From Microvirga pudoricolor (lineage in GTDB: Bacteria > Pseudomonadota > Alphaproteobacteria > Rhizobiales > Beijerinckiaceae), in contig NZ_JAFEMB010000004.1 of NCBI RefSeq assembly GCF_016892705.1, forward strand, positions 124,001 to 188,000: a stretch of DNA of 64,000 nucleotides, written 5' to 3'. The first letter of the stretch is position 1. The number at the start of each line of letters is the position of its first letter. Shown here piece by piece: positions 1 through 8,540 of the stretch. The notes under the pieces were generated by a model. The model saw nothing but the letters and a program-made list of their open reading frames with translations, was not told the DNA's origin and made no database searches. The position numbers and the translations under genes are program-made.

Positions 1-1551
1 TTCGCAGCGACGGCCATGTATCACTTCCTTTTCGTGCCCCTCACGCTCGGCCTGTCCTTCATGATGGCGATCATGGAGAGCGTCTATGTCATGACGGGCC
101 GCGACATCTGGCGGCGCATGACCCTGTTCTGGGGCGTCTGCTTCGGCATCAACTTCGCCATGGGCGTTGCTACCGGCATCGTCATGGAATTCCAGTTCGG
201 GACGAACTGGGCGTACTACAGCCACTATGTCGGCGACGTGTTCGGAGCACCGCTTGCCATCGAAGGCCTGATGGCGTTCTTCCTGGAAGCGACCTTCATC
301 GGCCTGTTCTTCTTCGGCTGGGACCGGTTGTCGAAGGTGGGCCATCTCGTCGTCACATGGCTCGTGGCGCTGGGCGCGAACTTCTCGGCCCTGTGGATTC
401 TCATCGCCAACGGCTGGATGCAGAACCCAGTCGGATCGACCTTCAACCCGCAGACCATGCGCATGGAGATCGTCGACTTCATGGCGGTGATCTTCAACCC
501 CGTCGCGCAAGCGAAGTTCGTGCACACGGTGAGCGCCGGCTATGTCACGGGCGCGATGTTCATCATCTCGGTCAGCGCTTACTTCATGCTGCGCGGGCGT
601 CATCTCGAACTCGCCAAACGTTCGATGGCGGTGGCGGCGAGCTTCGGCCTCGCGGCATCGCTGTCGGTGGTCGTGCTGGGCGACGAGAGCGGATACGTCA
701 CCACCGAGCACCAGAAGATGAAGCTCGCGGCCATGGAGGCCATGTGGGACACCGAACCCGCGCCGGCGGGCTTCACGCTCTTCGCGCTGCCGGACCAGCA
801 GACGCGCCAGAACACCTATGCGATGCACATCCCCTATGCGCTCGGGCTGATCTCGACCCGCTCGATCAGCAAGGAAGTGCCCGGCATCCTGCCCCTTGTG
901 GAGCATGCCAAAACGCGGGTCCAGAACGGCACCAAGGCCTATGCGGCCCTGCAGGCCGTGCGCGCCAACCCGAACGATGCCGAGGCCCAGAAAACCTTCG
1001 AGGCCAACTGGCACGACTTGGGCTACTCGCTGCTGCTCAAGCGCTACCGCGACGACGTGCAGAACGCGACGCCCGAGGAGATCGAGAAGGCCGCCTTCGA
1101 CACGGTGCCGCACGTGCCGCCGCTGTTCTGGAGCTTCCGCATCATGGTGGCTTTGGGCTTCTACTTCATCCTGTTCTTCGCGGTCGCGTTCTGGCTCGCC
1201 ACGAAGCACAAGCTCGGCGACAGCCGCCTGCTCCTGAAGATCGCGCTGTTCAGCCTGCCGCTGCCGTGGGTGGCCATCGAGGCGGGTTGGCTCGTGGCGG
1301 AATACGGACGCCAGCCCTGGATCATCGAGGGCGTTTTGCCGACCTTCTATGCGGCCTCCGGCCTGACCCTGACGGACCTCGCCATCAGCCTCGGCGTCTT
1401 CCTGACGATCTACACCGTCCTGTTCATCATCGAGATGATCCTGATGGTGAAGGTGATCCGCAAAGGGCCCGCCGACGAATTGCTGGTGCAGGACGGCCTT
1501 GGGGGCGGCGCCTATGTGCCCGCCGGCGCCACCGCACGCCCCGAACGCTGA
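1..1551 (+). CDS. cydA: Cytochrome bd ubiquinol oxidase subunit I (5' end outside window)
   Basis: Quinol-oxidising, haem-bearing subunit of the cytochrome bd terminal oxidase in the inner membrane, which reduces O2 to water with high affinity. The frame is open from base 1 (FAATAMYHFLF) and aligns with E. coli CydA from about residue 12, so roughly 11 residues are missing. With that offset the key residues fall on E. coli numbers: His19 (codon at 22), His186 (523), Lys252 and Glu257 of the quinol site (721-738), Met393 (1144) and Glu445 in AEYGRQPW. The loop between the KLAAME motif and the Met393 helix is long, as in the L-type E. coli enzyme. It is first of cydA-cydB-cydX-hemN; the promoter lies outside the window. 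Identification is secure. Confidence 0.97.
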   Translation, partial: FAATAMYHFLFVPLTLGLSFMMAIMESVYVMTGRDIWRRMTLFWGVCFGINFAMGVATGIVMEFQFGTNWAYYSHYVGDVFGAPLAIEGLMAFFLEATFIGLFFFGWDRLSKVGHLVVTWLVALGANFSALWILIANGWMQNPVGSTFNPQTMRMEIVDFMAVIFNPVAQAKFVHTVSAGYVTGAMFIISVSAYFMLRGRHLELAKRSMAVAASFGLAASLSVVVLGDESGYVTTEHQKMKLAAMEAMWDTEPAPAGFTLFALPDQQTRQNTYAMHIPYALGLISTRSISKEVPGILPLVEHAKTRVQNGTKAYAALQAVRANPNDAEAQKTFEANWHDLGYSLLLKRYRDDVQNATPEEIEKAAFDTVPHVPPLFWSFRIMVALGFYFILFFAVAFWLATKHKLGDSRLLLKIALFSLPLPWVAIEAGWLVAEYGRQPWIIEGVLPTFYAASGLTLTDLAISLGVFLTIYTVLFIIEMILMVKVIRKGPADELLVQDGLGGGAYVPAGATARPER

Positions 1552-1580
1552 AGCCTGTCACATCGAAGGATATCCACGTC

Positions 1581-2729
1581 ATGGAATTCATCCCCCTTTC
1601 CTATGAAACCCTCCGGATGGTCTGGTGGCTGCTGCTCGGCATCCTCCTCATCGGCTTCGCGCTCATGGACGGCTACGACCTCGGCGTCGGCGCGCTCCTG
1701 CCGTTCGTGGCCAGAACCGACCCGGAGCGGCGCATCCTCATCAACCTCGTCGGCCCGACCTGGGAAGGCAACCAAGTGTGGCTCGTGCTCGGCGGCGGCG
1801 CCATCTTCGCCGCCTGGCCGCCGCTCTACGCGGTGTCGTTTTCAGGGTTCTACCTGGCGATGCTCGTGATCCTCGTGGCCCTGATCCTGAGACCGGTGGG
1901 CTTCAAGTTCCGGGGCAAGATCGCGGATCCGCGCTGGCGCTCGGCGTGGGACGGGGCGCTGTTCGTGGGCGGCGCGGTGCCGGCGCTGATCTTCGGCGTC
2001 GCCGTCGGCAACGTCCTGCGCGGTGTACCCTTCAACCTCGACGACACGTTGCGGCCATCTTATGCGGGCACGTTCTTCGGCCTGCTCACGCCCTTCGCGT
2101 TGCTCTGCGGGCTGGTGAGCCTGTCGATGGTGGTGGCCCACGGTGCCGCCGTCATCGCGGCCCGCACGGAAGGCGTCACGGCGGTGCGGGCACGGGCCTA
2201 CGGCAAATGGGCCGCGATCCTGACGGCTTCGTTCTTCGCGCTCGGCGGCCTGTGGGTGGCCTTCGGCCTCGACGGCTATAGCGTCACCAGCGTGCAGGAT
2301 GCCGCCGGGCCCTCGAATCCCCTGGCCAAGACCGTCACGACCGCCACGGGCGCATGGCTGGCTGGCTATGCCGCCCGGCCGTGGACGATCATCGCGCCGC
2401 TTCTCGGCTTCGCGGGCTGCGCCATCGCGTGGATCGGCCTGACCGCCCGGGCGTGGAAGACATCGCTCATGGGCACGAGCGCCGCCATCGTGGGAGTCAT
2501 CTCGACGGCGGGCCTGTCTCTCTTTCCGTTCCTGCTGCCGTCGTCGCTCAACCCCAATGCGAGCCTCACCGTCTGGGACGCTTCATCGAGCCACCTCACC
2601 CTGTGGACCATGCTGATCGCCACCTGCGTGTTCCTGCCGATGATCCTGGCCTACACGGCCTGGGTCTACCGGGTCATGAGCGGGCCCGTCACGGCGGATT
2701 CCATCGGCCGCAACCCCAACGCCTACTAG
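1581..2729 (+). CDS. cydB: Cytochrome bd ubiquinol oxidase subunit II
   Basis: Second large membrane subunit of the bd oxidase (382 aa), partner of CydA. The N-terminus carries the family signature GFALMDGYDLGVG, followed by GPTWEGNQVWLVLGGGA and a series of hydrophobic helices. The ATG at 1581 lies 29 bases after the cydA stop and its MEFIPLSYETLRMVWW start fits the family; an in-frame opening further upstream only overlaps cydA in another frame. It is followed 12 bases later by cydX. Length and motifs are normal for the family. Confidence 0.97.
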   Translation: MEFIPLSYETLRMVWWLLLGILLIGFALMDGYDLGVGALLPFVARTDPERRILINLVGPTWEGNQVWLVLGGGAIFAAWPPLYAVSFSGFYLAMLVILVALILRPVGFKFRGKIADPRWRSAWDGALFVGGAVPALIFGVAVGNVLRGVPFNLDDTLRPSYAGTFFGLLTPFALLCGLVSLSMVVAHGAAVIAARTEGVTAVRARAYGKWAAILTASFFALGGLWVAFGLDGYSVTSVQDAAGPSNPLAKTVTTATGAWLAGYAARPWTIIAPLLGFAGCAIAWIGLTARAWKTSLMGTSAAIVGVISTAGLSLFPFLLPSSLNPNASLTVWDASSSHLTLWTMLIATCVFLPMILAYTAWVYRVMSGPVTADSIGRNPNAY

Positions 2730-2741
2730 GGAGACCTGAAC

Positions 2742-2867
2742 ATGTGGTATTTTTCCTGGATCCTCGGGGTTGGCCTTGCCTGCACCTTCGCCATCCTGAA
2801 CGCCATGTGGTTCGAGATGCGTGAGGATGTCCGCCGCGAGGCTAAGACCAAAGGCCGCCGGACATGA
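2742..2867 (+). CDS. cydX: Cytochrome bd oxidase small subunit CydX
   Basis: Tiny single-span membrane subunit (41 aa) that in E. coli stabilises the haem groups of the CydAB complex. The product starts MWYFSWILGVGLAC and continues through one hydrophobic helix to a charged C-terminus rich in Arg and Lys; the MWYF-W-LG start and position right after cydB are diagnostic of the YbgT/CydX family. It is short enough to be missed by gene callers. Its TGA (2865-2867) overlaps the ATG of hemN at 2864, so translation of the two is probably coupled. Confidence 0.92.
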   Translation: MWYFSWILGVGLACTFAILNAMWFEMREDVRREAKTKGRRT

Positions 2868-4204
2868 ACGAGGGTCTGATCCGCCGTTATGCGGGCCTGT
2901 CGGTCCCGCGCTACACGTCCTATCCCACCGCCGCGGAGTTCTCCCCGGCTGTGGGAGCCTCAGCCCATGAGAAATGGCTCAAACAGGCCGATCCGCGCGA
3001 GCCGGTTTCGATCTATCTCCACGTCCCGTATTGTCGCGAACTCTGCCACTATTGCGGCTGTCACGCGAAGGCTTTGCGCCGGGCCGACGTTCTGGCGGAT
3101 TACCGTCAGGCGCTGGAAGCCGAGATCCGCCTCGCGGGCAGCCTCCTGTCGTCTCCATTGCGCGTGGCCCGGCTCCATTGGGGCGGCGGGACGCCCAGCC
3201 TGCTGGGCGGAGAGGGCTTAGCCTCCGTCATCGACGTGCTGCAGCGATACGTCATGTTTCAAGACGGCATGGAGCATGCCATCGAACTCGATCCGCGCCA
3301 TGTGGATGCCGGTCTTGCAAGGGATCTGGCACGCATCGGAATCAACCGGGCGAGCCTGGGGGTGCAGGATCTCGATCCGGCGGTTCAGCGGGCCATCGGC
3401 CGGGTGCAGCCCTTCGCCCAGGTCGAGCACGCCATGGCTCTTCTGCGTGAGAGAGAACTTGCCGACCTCAATGTCGATCTCATCCATGGCCTTCCGTTCC
3501 AGACCCAGGACTCGATCCGGCGGACCTGCGCGCAGGTGGCCGACCTCAAACCGTCCCGCGTCGCCTGCTATGGATACGCGCACATGCCGGAGCGCAAGCG
3601 TCACCAGCGCCTCATCGACACGTCCGCGCTGCCGGGGCCGCGCGAACGCTTCTTGCAGGCCCAGGCCGTGGCGGAGGCCTTTCGGGCGCGAGGCTATGTC
3701 GCGGTCGGGATCGATCACTTCGCCCAGCCGGGCGACCCGGTCGCGCAAGCCGCCCAGGATGGGACCCTGCACCGGAATTTCCAGGGATATACCGACGACG
3801 ACCGGCCGGTGCTCATCGGCTTCGGAGCCTCCTCCATCTCGCGCTTTCACGAGGGCTTCGCCCAGAACGCAACGGATATCGGCGCCTACAAGGAGGCTGT
3901 CGGCCGGGGGCAACTCGCTTCCGCCCGGGGCTACCGGTTTTCGGACCAGGACGAGATGAGAGGGGCCATCATCGAATCCCTGATGTGCCGCTGGAGCGTC
4001 GACCTCGGCGAGTGGGACACGCCCGACCGGTTTGCCGACGAGCGTGCGCTCCTGCGCCCGTTCATCCTGGACGGCCTCGTCCGGCTCCAGGGGACGCGCG
4101 TCGTGATGACGGACGAGGGCAGACCTTTCGTTCGCTTGGTCGCCGCGGTGTTCGACGAGTTCCGGCACGATGGTCGCGATGCCCGCTTCAGCAAGGCGGT
4201 CTAA
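2864..4204 (+). CDS. hemN: Oxygen-independent coproporphyrinogen III oxidase (radical SAM)
   Basis: Radical-SAM enzyme converting coproporphyrinogen III to protoporphyrinogen IX without O2 (446 aa, normal length). The [4Fe-4S] motif is at Cys57, Cys61, Cys64 with the extra Cys66 typical of HemN (YCRELCHYCGC), and the N-terminal PRYTSYPTA segment and HWGGGTPS motif are conserved. It overlaps cydX by four bases, so haem supply at low oxygen is co-expressed with the haem-rich bd oxidase. True HemN rather than HemW is favoured by the CxxxCxxCxC pattern and full length. Confidence 0.95.
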   Translation: MNEGLIRRYAGLSVPRYTSYPTAAEFSPAVGASAHEKWLKQADPREPVSIYLHVPYCRELCHYCGCHAKALRRADVLADYRQALEAEIRLAGSLLSSPLRVARLHWGGGTPSLLGGEGLASVIDVLQRYVMFQDGMEHAIELDPRHVDAGLARDLARIGINRASLGVQDLDPAVQRAIGRVQPFAQVEHAMALLRERELADLNVDLIHGLPFQTQDSIRRTCAQVADLKPSRVACYGYAHMPERKRHQRLIDTSALPGPRERFLQAQAVAEAFRARGYVAVGIDHFAQPGDPVAQAAQDGTLHRNFQGYTDDDRPVLIGFGASSISRFHEGFAQNATDIGAYKEAVGRGQLASARGYRFSDQDEMRGAIIESLMCRWSVDLGEWDTPDRFADERALLRPFILDGLVRLQGTRVVMTDEGRPFVRLVAAVFDEFRHDGRDARFSKAV

Positions 4205-4340
4205 GGGATCCGCTGACCAATATGACGTTAGGTAAACTTGCCTTTACATTCGATGGCGGGCGTGTAGCCTGCACGCCAATCATCGAACGGCCGGACCAAC
4301 GCTCGCCTGCTGTCCGATTCGACAGACTGGATTGGCCCTC

Positions 4341-4808
4341 ATGCTCAGCCGTAGCCTCATCGCCTTGGCCCTCCTGGCGCTCCCGGCCTCCGCGGGCGCA
4401 CAGGTCTCGGCCCGGATCGGCCTCCTGTCCTGCGACGTGTCCGCCGGCGTCGGCCTCATCGTGTTCCAGAAGCAGACCATGACGTGCACCTTCCGGCCCG
4501 ACGGCGGTGGGGCGCCGGACCGCTATACCGGTTCCATCGACCAGTACGGTCTGGAGATCGGCGCGACGGAGCGCAGCCACCTGGTCTGGGCCGTGGCCGC
4601 AGCCTCGCAGGGCCTTTCCCAGGGGGCGCTCGCGGGCACTTATGCGGGCGTGAGCGCCGACGCGGCCGCCGGGATCGGCGCGGGCGCCAGCGCCCTCATC
4701 GGCGGCACGGGCCGGGCCTTCTCGCTTCAGCCCATCGCCGTCGAAGGGGAGACCGGGATCAACCTCGCGGCGGGCGTCCGCACCGTCACCCTGCGGCCCG
4801 CGAACTGA
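4341..4808 (+). CDS. Secreted DUF992 protein
   Basis: Small exported protein of unknown function (155 aa). It has a signal peptide (MLSRSLIALALLALPASAGA, cleavage near residue 20) and then a DUF992-type body: ARIGLLSCDVSAGVGLI, a second Cys in MTCTF, a YGLEIG motif and a Gly/Ala-rich segment. The family is common in Hyphomicrobiales and usually present in several copies; the two early cysteines may form a disulphide in the periplasm. The ATG at 4341 is preferred over a TTG nine bases upstream. It stands alone, 136 bases after hemN. Confidence 0.85.
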   Translation: MLSRSLIALALLALPASAGAQVSARIGLLSCDVSAGVGLIVFQKQTMTCTFRPDGGGAPDRYTGSIDQYGLEIGATERSHLVWAVAAASQGLSQGALAGTYAGVSADAAAGIGAGASALIGGTGRAFSLQPIAVEGETGINLAAGVRTVTLRPAN

Positions 4809-4824
4809 CCTGATAAACAAAAGA

Positions 4825-4849
4825 GCAGGACGCCTCCGGGCGTCTCTGC
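4825..4849 (+). terminator. Hairpin downstream of the DUF992 gene
   Basis: Stem GACGCC/GGCGTC with a TCCG loop (4829-4844), lengthened by GCAG/CTGC on each side with one-base mismatches. There is no strong T-run after it, so it is a weak or Rho-assisted terminator at best. It sits between the DUF992 stop and the next gene. Confidence 0.4.
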
Positions 4850-4906
4850 CTAATCTGCCGACGCGTTGCATGTTGCCCGACCTCCCTTCGAAGAGGATGT
4901 GCTGCC

Positions 4907-5524
4907 TTGCTGTCCCGCCGCTCCGTCGTCCTGGCCTTCGCTGCCGGATCGCTCGCCTCCATCCGCCACGCGAGGGCGCAGACCCCCGACGCGTATTTCT
5001 CCGGCTCGGCCGACGACAGCGGATTCGAGTTCCGCTCCACCAACATGAGCATGATCCCGCCGGAGTTCCGGCGGCAGCTCGTCCCTTATGCCTACGACCT
5101 GCAGCCCGGCAGCATCGTGGTCGATACCCAAGCCCATCACCTCTACCGGGTGCTCGATCAGAACACGGCCCTGCGCTATGGCGTGGGCGTCGGCCGTGAG
5201 GGGTTCCAGTGGTTCGGCAGCGCTCAGGTGATGCGCAAGGCCACGTGGCCGAACTGGACGCCGCCTCCCGAAATGCTCCAGCGCCAGCCCGATATTCCGC
5301 ACTTCATGAAGGGCGGGCCGGACAATCCTCTCGGTCCCCGCGCCATGTATCTCTACCGGGACGGACGCGATCTCCTGTACCGCATTCACGGCACGACGGA
5401 GCCGTGGACCATCGGGACCGATGTGTCCTCGGGCTGCATCCGGATGCTGAACGAGGATGTCATCGACCTGTTTCAACGCACGCCCACCGGCACACCGGTT
5501 TTCGTGCTGAAACAGCGGGTGTGA
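4907..5524 (+). CDS. L,D-transpeptidase (YkuD domain), exported
   Basis: Periplasmic peptidoglycan cross-linking enzyme (205 aa). After an N-terminal export signal (residues 1-24, with a twin arginine in LSRRSVVLAF that could be Tat-type) comes a YkuD domain. Its catalytic signature is complete: His in HGTTEP and Cys in SSGCIRM. The start is a TTG at 4907 with AGAGGA nine bases upstream; no in-frame ATG fits the signal peptide better. The VGVGREGFQWFG segment is typical of the large rhizobial ErfK/YbiS families. Confidence 0.9.
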   Translation: MLSRRSVVLAFAAGSLASIRHARAQTPDAYFSGSADDSGFEFRSTNMSMIPPEFRRQLVPYAYDLQPGSIVVDTQAHHLYRVLDQNTALRYGVGVGREGFQWFGSAQVMRKATWPNWTPPPEMLQRQPDIPHFMKGGPDNPLGPRAMYLYRDGRDLLYRIHGTTEPWTIGTDVSSGCIRMLNEDVIDLFQRTPTGTPVFVLKQRV

Positions 5525-5558
5525 GTTCGAGGAGCAGGCACCCATCTCGAGGAGGCCC

Positions 5559-6023
5559 ATGTCGATCCAGTTCCTGCAGTCGCGGGGCGACGAAGCGCCG
5601 ATCGCCATCCCGGCCATGGGGCTGAAGCTTTTGGTGCGCCTGCCTCCGGACAAGACGGGCGGCACGCTCTCCATCATCGAAACCACGAACGCACCGGGTT
5701 TCGGCCCACCCTTGCACCGCCACCGCGAAGCGGAGATCTTTCACGTCCTGGAAGGTGAGTATCTCTACGAGGTCGACGGCAAGCGCTTCCGCGCCCGGGA
5801 GGGCGACCTGATGAGTATTCCGGGCGGCGCGGCCCACGCCTTCGTCAATCTGACGAACAAGCCGGCCCGTCAGTCCGTCATCATCGCGCCGGGCCTCGAT
5901 GCGGCCGGGTTCTTTACGGAGTTGGCCGGCGTGATGCAGGACGGACGTCCCGACACCGACACCCTGAACGCTTTCGGCCGCAAGTGGGGTGTCGAGTTCC
6001 TCGGACCACCGCTGATGCCGTGA
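5559..6023 (+). CDS. Cupin-domain protein
   Basis: Single small beta-barrel cupin of 154 aa. The metal-binding motif 1 is seen as PPLHRHREAEIFHVLEGEY (two His, one Glu) and motif 2 as PGGAAHAFVN (His). The substrate cannot be told. A GAGGAGG ribosome site lies just before the ATG at 5559, and the gene starts 34 bases after the transpeptidase, so they may share a transcript. It ends 31 bases from the converging aldehyde dehydrogenase. Confidence 0.85.
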   Translation: MSIQFLQSRGDEAPIAIPAMGLKLLVRLPPDKTGGTLSIIETTNAPGFGPPLHRHREAEIFHVLEGEYLYEVDGKRFRAREGDLMSIPGGAAHAFVNLTNKPARQSVIIAPGLDAAGFFTELAGVMQDGRPDTDTLNAFGRKWGVEFLGPPLMP

Positions 6024-6054
6024 CGGCGGATCGAGGCGGCGTCCGCTTCAGGCG

Positions 6055-7533
6055 TCATCGGTTGCTCGGTGCGGCGGCCGCGCTGGCGAGGTAAGGATCG
6101 TTGCCCTGCGCGACCTCTCGGCTTCCAAGAAGCGTCTTGGGTTCCAGATAGGCCTCCAGCCCGTAAGGGCCGTGCTCGCGACCGATGCCGGATTGCTTGA
6201 ATCCGCCGAACGGGGCCAGGGGCTCGTGATGCAGCCCGTTGACGAGCACGCGTCCGGCCGCGATGCGGGAGGCTACCGCGCGCGCCCGTTCGTCATCCTT
6301 CGAGATCACGCAGGCCTGAAGCCCGTAGACGGTATCGTTGGCGATTGTGATGGCATCCTCCTCATCCTTGTAGGTGATGAGCGACAGGACCGGACCGAAG
6401 ATCTCCTCACGCGCAATGGTCATGTGGTTCTGGACATCCGAGAAAACCGTGGGTCGGACGAAGTAGCCCTCCAATCCGTCCGGCTTGCCCTCGCCGCCCA
6501 CGACGATGCGGGCACCCTCTTCCAAGCCGACGCGGATGTAGCGCTGGACACGCTCCCATTGCTTGAGGCTGACCATCGGGCCGATGGCGGTCTCGGGATT
6601 GCGCGGGTCCCCCACTTTCACAGCCTCTACGGTGGTCCGCAGCCGTTCCTCGGCTTCCCTCTTCCTGCTCTCCGGCACGAGGATGCGGGTGCCTGCCAGA
6701 CAGGCCTGACCGCTGTTGATGAAGCCCGCCCTCACCGCCAGCGGAATAGCCGTGTCGAGATCCGCGTCCTCCAGGATGAGGGTCGGGGATTTCCCTCCGA
6801 GTTCCAGTGTGATCCGTTTCAAGGTTTCGGCGCCCGCTCGCATGATGCTCTTGCCCACCGCCGTCGAACCCGTGAACGAGATCTTGGCGATGTCGGGGTG
6901 GCGGGCCAGCTCCGCTCCCACCACATCGCCGCGGCCGTTGACGATGTTGAAGACGCCGTCCGGGAGACCGGCCTCGTGCAGCGCCTCGGCCACGACCTGC
7001 GTCTGGAGCGCGCTCATCTCGCTGGGCTTGATCACCGCCGTGCAGCCTGCCGCCAGCGCGAAGGCCAGCTTGTTGCAGATGAAGCCCGCATTGGCATTCC
7101 AGGGCGTGATCAGACCCGCGACGCCGACGGGCTCCAGCACCACGTCGGCGCTGCCGATCCGGCGTTCCAGGGGGTAGGTTTCGAGAGTGCTCGCGGCATC
7201 CAGAAACGATTGCGCCGCATAGCCCGCGGCCCAGGCGGCACGGGAGACCGGGGCCCCATATTCCTCGATCATCGTCTCGGCGATCCGATCCGTCCTGGCC
7301 GCCACCGCCTCGTGAAGCCGGCGCAGGAGTGTGATGCGGTCGGCCTTCCGGGTTCGCGAGAAGGATGGGAAAGCGCGCCGCGCGGCCGCGATGGCGAGCC
7401 CGGCATCTTGTGCGTTGCCAAGTCTCACCTGCCCGATCACCCGGCTGGTCGAAGGGTTGAACAGATCGAAACGTTCCTCGCCCCGCGGGGTCACGAAGGA
7501 GCCGTCAATGTAGATGGTATCGATGGAGCGCAT
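6055..7533 (-). CDS. NAD(P)-dependent aldehyde dehydrogenase
   Basis: Oxidises an aldehyde to the acid with NAD(P)+ (492 aa, standard length). The active-site Cys lies in NSGQACLAGTR and the general-base Glu in LELGGKSP; PWNANAGF and SFTGSTAVGK are the usual cofactor and fold motifs. The ATG at 7533 has GGAGAAGG upstream; the frame stays open beyond it but enters the divergent LysR gene. It is divergent from that gene by 97 bases, so the LysR protein probably controls it. The substrate is unknown. Confidence 0.93.
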   Translation of the reverse strand: MRSIDTIYIDGSFVTPRGEERFDLFNPSTSRVIGQVRLGNAQDAGLAIAAARRAFPSFSRTRKADRITLLRRLHEAVAARTDRIAETMIEEYGAPVSRAAWAAGYAAQSFLDAASTLETYPLERRIGSADVVLEPVGVAGLITPWNANAGFICNKLAFALAAGCTAVIKPSEMSALQTQVVAEALHEAGLPDGVFNIVNGRGDVVGAELARHPDIAKISFTGSTAVGKSIMRAGAETLKRITLELGGKSPTLILEDADLDTAIPLAVRAGFINSGQACLAGTRILVPESRKREAEERLRTTVEAVKVGDPRNPETAIGPMVSLKQWERVQRYIRVGLEEGARIVVGGEGKPDGLEGYFVRPTVFSDVQNHMTIAREEIFGPVLSLITYKDEEDAITIANDTVYGLQACVISKDDERARAVASRIAAGRVLVNGLHHEPLAPFGGFKQSGIGREHGPYGLEAYLEPKTLLGSREVAQGNDPYLASAAAAPSNR

Positions 7534-7630
7534 GAACCTTCTCCGTTCGGATTGTGAACTGGAGATAAGCCGCCTTGATTGGTCCGATAATCCGGATAAA
7601 TACGGACGAGGTATTACGGTATCCGGGATA
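7534..7630. promoter_or_regulatory. Divergent promoter region, aldehyde dehydrogenase / LysR gene
   Basis: 97-bp intergenic region, more A/T-rich than its surroundings. It holds the palindrome ATCCGGAT (7590-7597) and further GGATA/TATCC half-sites up to 7628. LysR proteins usually bind such divergent regions and act on both genes. Exact -35/-10 elements are not assigned. Confidence 0.45.
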
Positions 7631-8533
7631 ATGGCCCGCACGGGACTGACGGAATATGAGGCCGTGATGGCCGTCGCCCGCCACCGCAGCTTCCGGGCCG
7701 CGGCGACGGAGCTTGGCCTGTCCACCACGGCGCTCAGCCAGACGGTGGCGGCGCTGGAAGCCCGGCTCGGGGTCAGGCTGTTCAACCGCACGACCCGGAG
7801 CGTCTCGCTCACGGCTGCGGGAGAAGGCTTCATCGAGCGGCTCGCGCCGGCAGTCGCGGCGATCCGGGAGGCCGAGGAGGCGGTCAACAGCCACCGGGAC
7901 ACCCCTGTCGGCACCTTGCGTCTCAACACCTCCGTGGGGGCGGCCCGACAGATCCTGCAGCCCATCGTGTTCGCGTACCTGCGGCGCTATCCGCAGATGA
8001 AGGTGGACATCGTCACGGAGGGACGGCTGGTCGACATCGTGGCCGACGGTTTCGATGCGGGGATCAGGCTCCTGGAAGCGGTGCCTCAGGACATGATCGC
8101 GGTCGCGTTCGGTCCGGATCAGCGCCTCGTCGTGGTCGGGTCTCCCGATTACCTGGCGCAGAACCCGGCGCCCCAGGCTCCGGCGGATCTCCTCGCCCAC
8201 AGCTGCATCCGCAGCCGGTTGCCGAGTGGATCGATCTGGCGGTGGGAGTTCGAGCGCCGGGGCGAGGAAGTGACGGTCGACGTCCAAGGGCCGCTCACCC
8301 TGGACGAGGCGCACCTGATGCAGGATGCCGCCCGCGCGGGCATCGGCCTCGCCTATCTGTCCGAGTGGAACGTGGCCGAGGACCTCAAATCCGGCCGCCT
8401 CGTGCGGGTTCTCGACGAGTGGACGCCGTCTTTCCAGGGCCTCTGCCTGTACTATCCCGGACGGCGCCATGTCCCGGCCGGGCTGAGAGCCTTCATCGGG
8501 CTCATCAAGGCGGTGCGGGAGCGCTCGGCCTGA
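7631..8533 (+). CDS. LysR-family transcriptional regulator
   Basis: DNA-binding regulator of 300 aa: winged HTH at about residues 5-64 (FRAAATELGLSTTALSQTVAALEAR split across the helices) and a LysR substrate-binding domain from about 90 (GTLRLNTS) to the end. The ATG at 7631 gives the normal LysR N-terminus; the frame is open 117 bases further upstream into the dehydrogenase gene. Divergent from the aldehyde dehydrogenase, its probable target. The inducer is unknown. Confidence 0.92.
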   Translation: MARTGLTEYEAVMAVARHRSFRAAATELGLSTTALSQTVAALEARLGVRLFNRTTRSVSLTAAGEGFIERLAPAVAAIREAEEAVNSHRDTPVGTLRLNTSVGAARQILQPIVFAYLRRYPQMKVDIVTEGRLVDIVADGFDAGIRLLEAVPQDMIAVAFGPDQRLVVVGSPDYLAQNPAPQAPADLLAHSCIRSRLPSGSIWRWEFERRGEEVTVDVQGPLTLDEAHLMQDAARAGIGLAYLSEWNVAEDLKSGRLVRVLDEWTPSFQGLCLYYPGRRHVPAGLRAFIGLIKAVRERSA

Positions 8534-8540
8534 TGCCGTG

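Noticed and set aside
6172..7557. Long plus-strand open frame opposite the aldehyde dehydrogenase
   Set aside because: The dehydrogenase has both catalytic motifs and a ribosome site; the opposite frame is a high-GC shadow.
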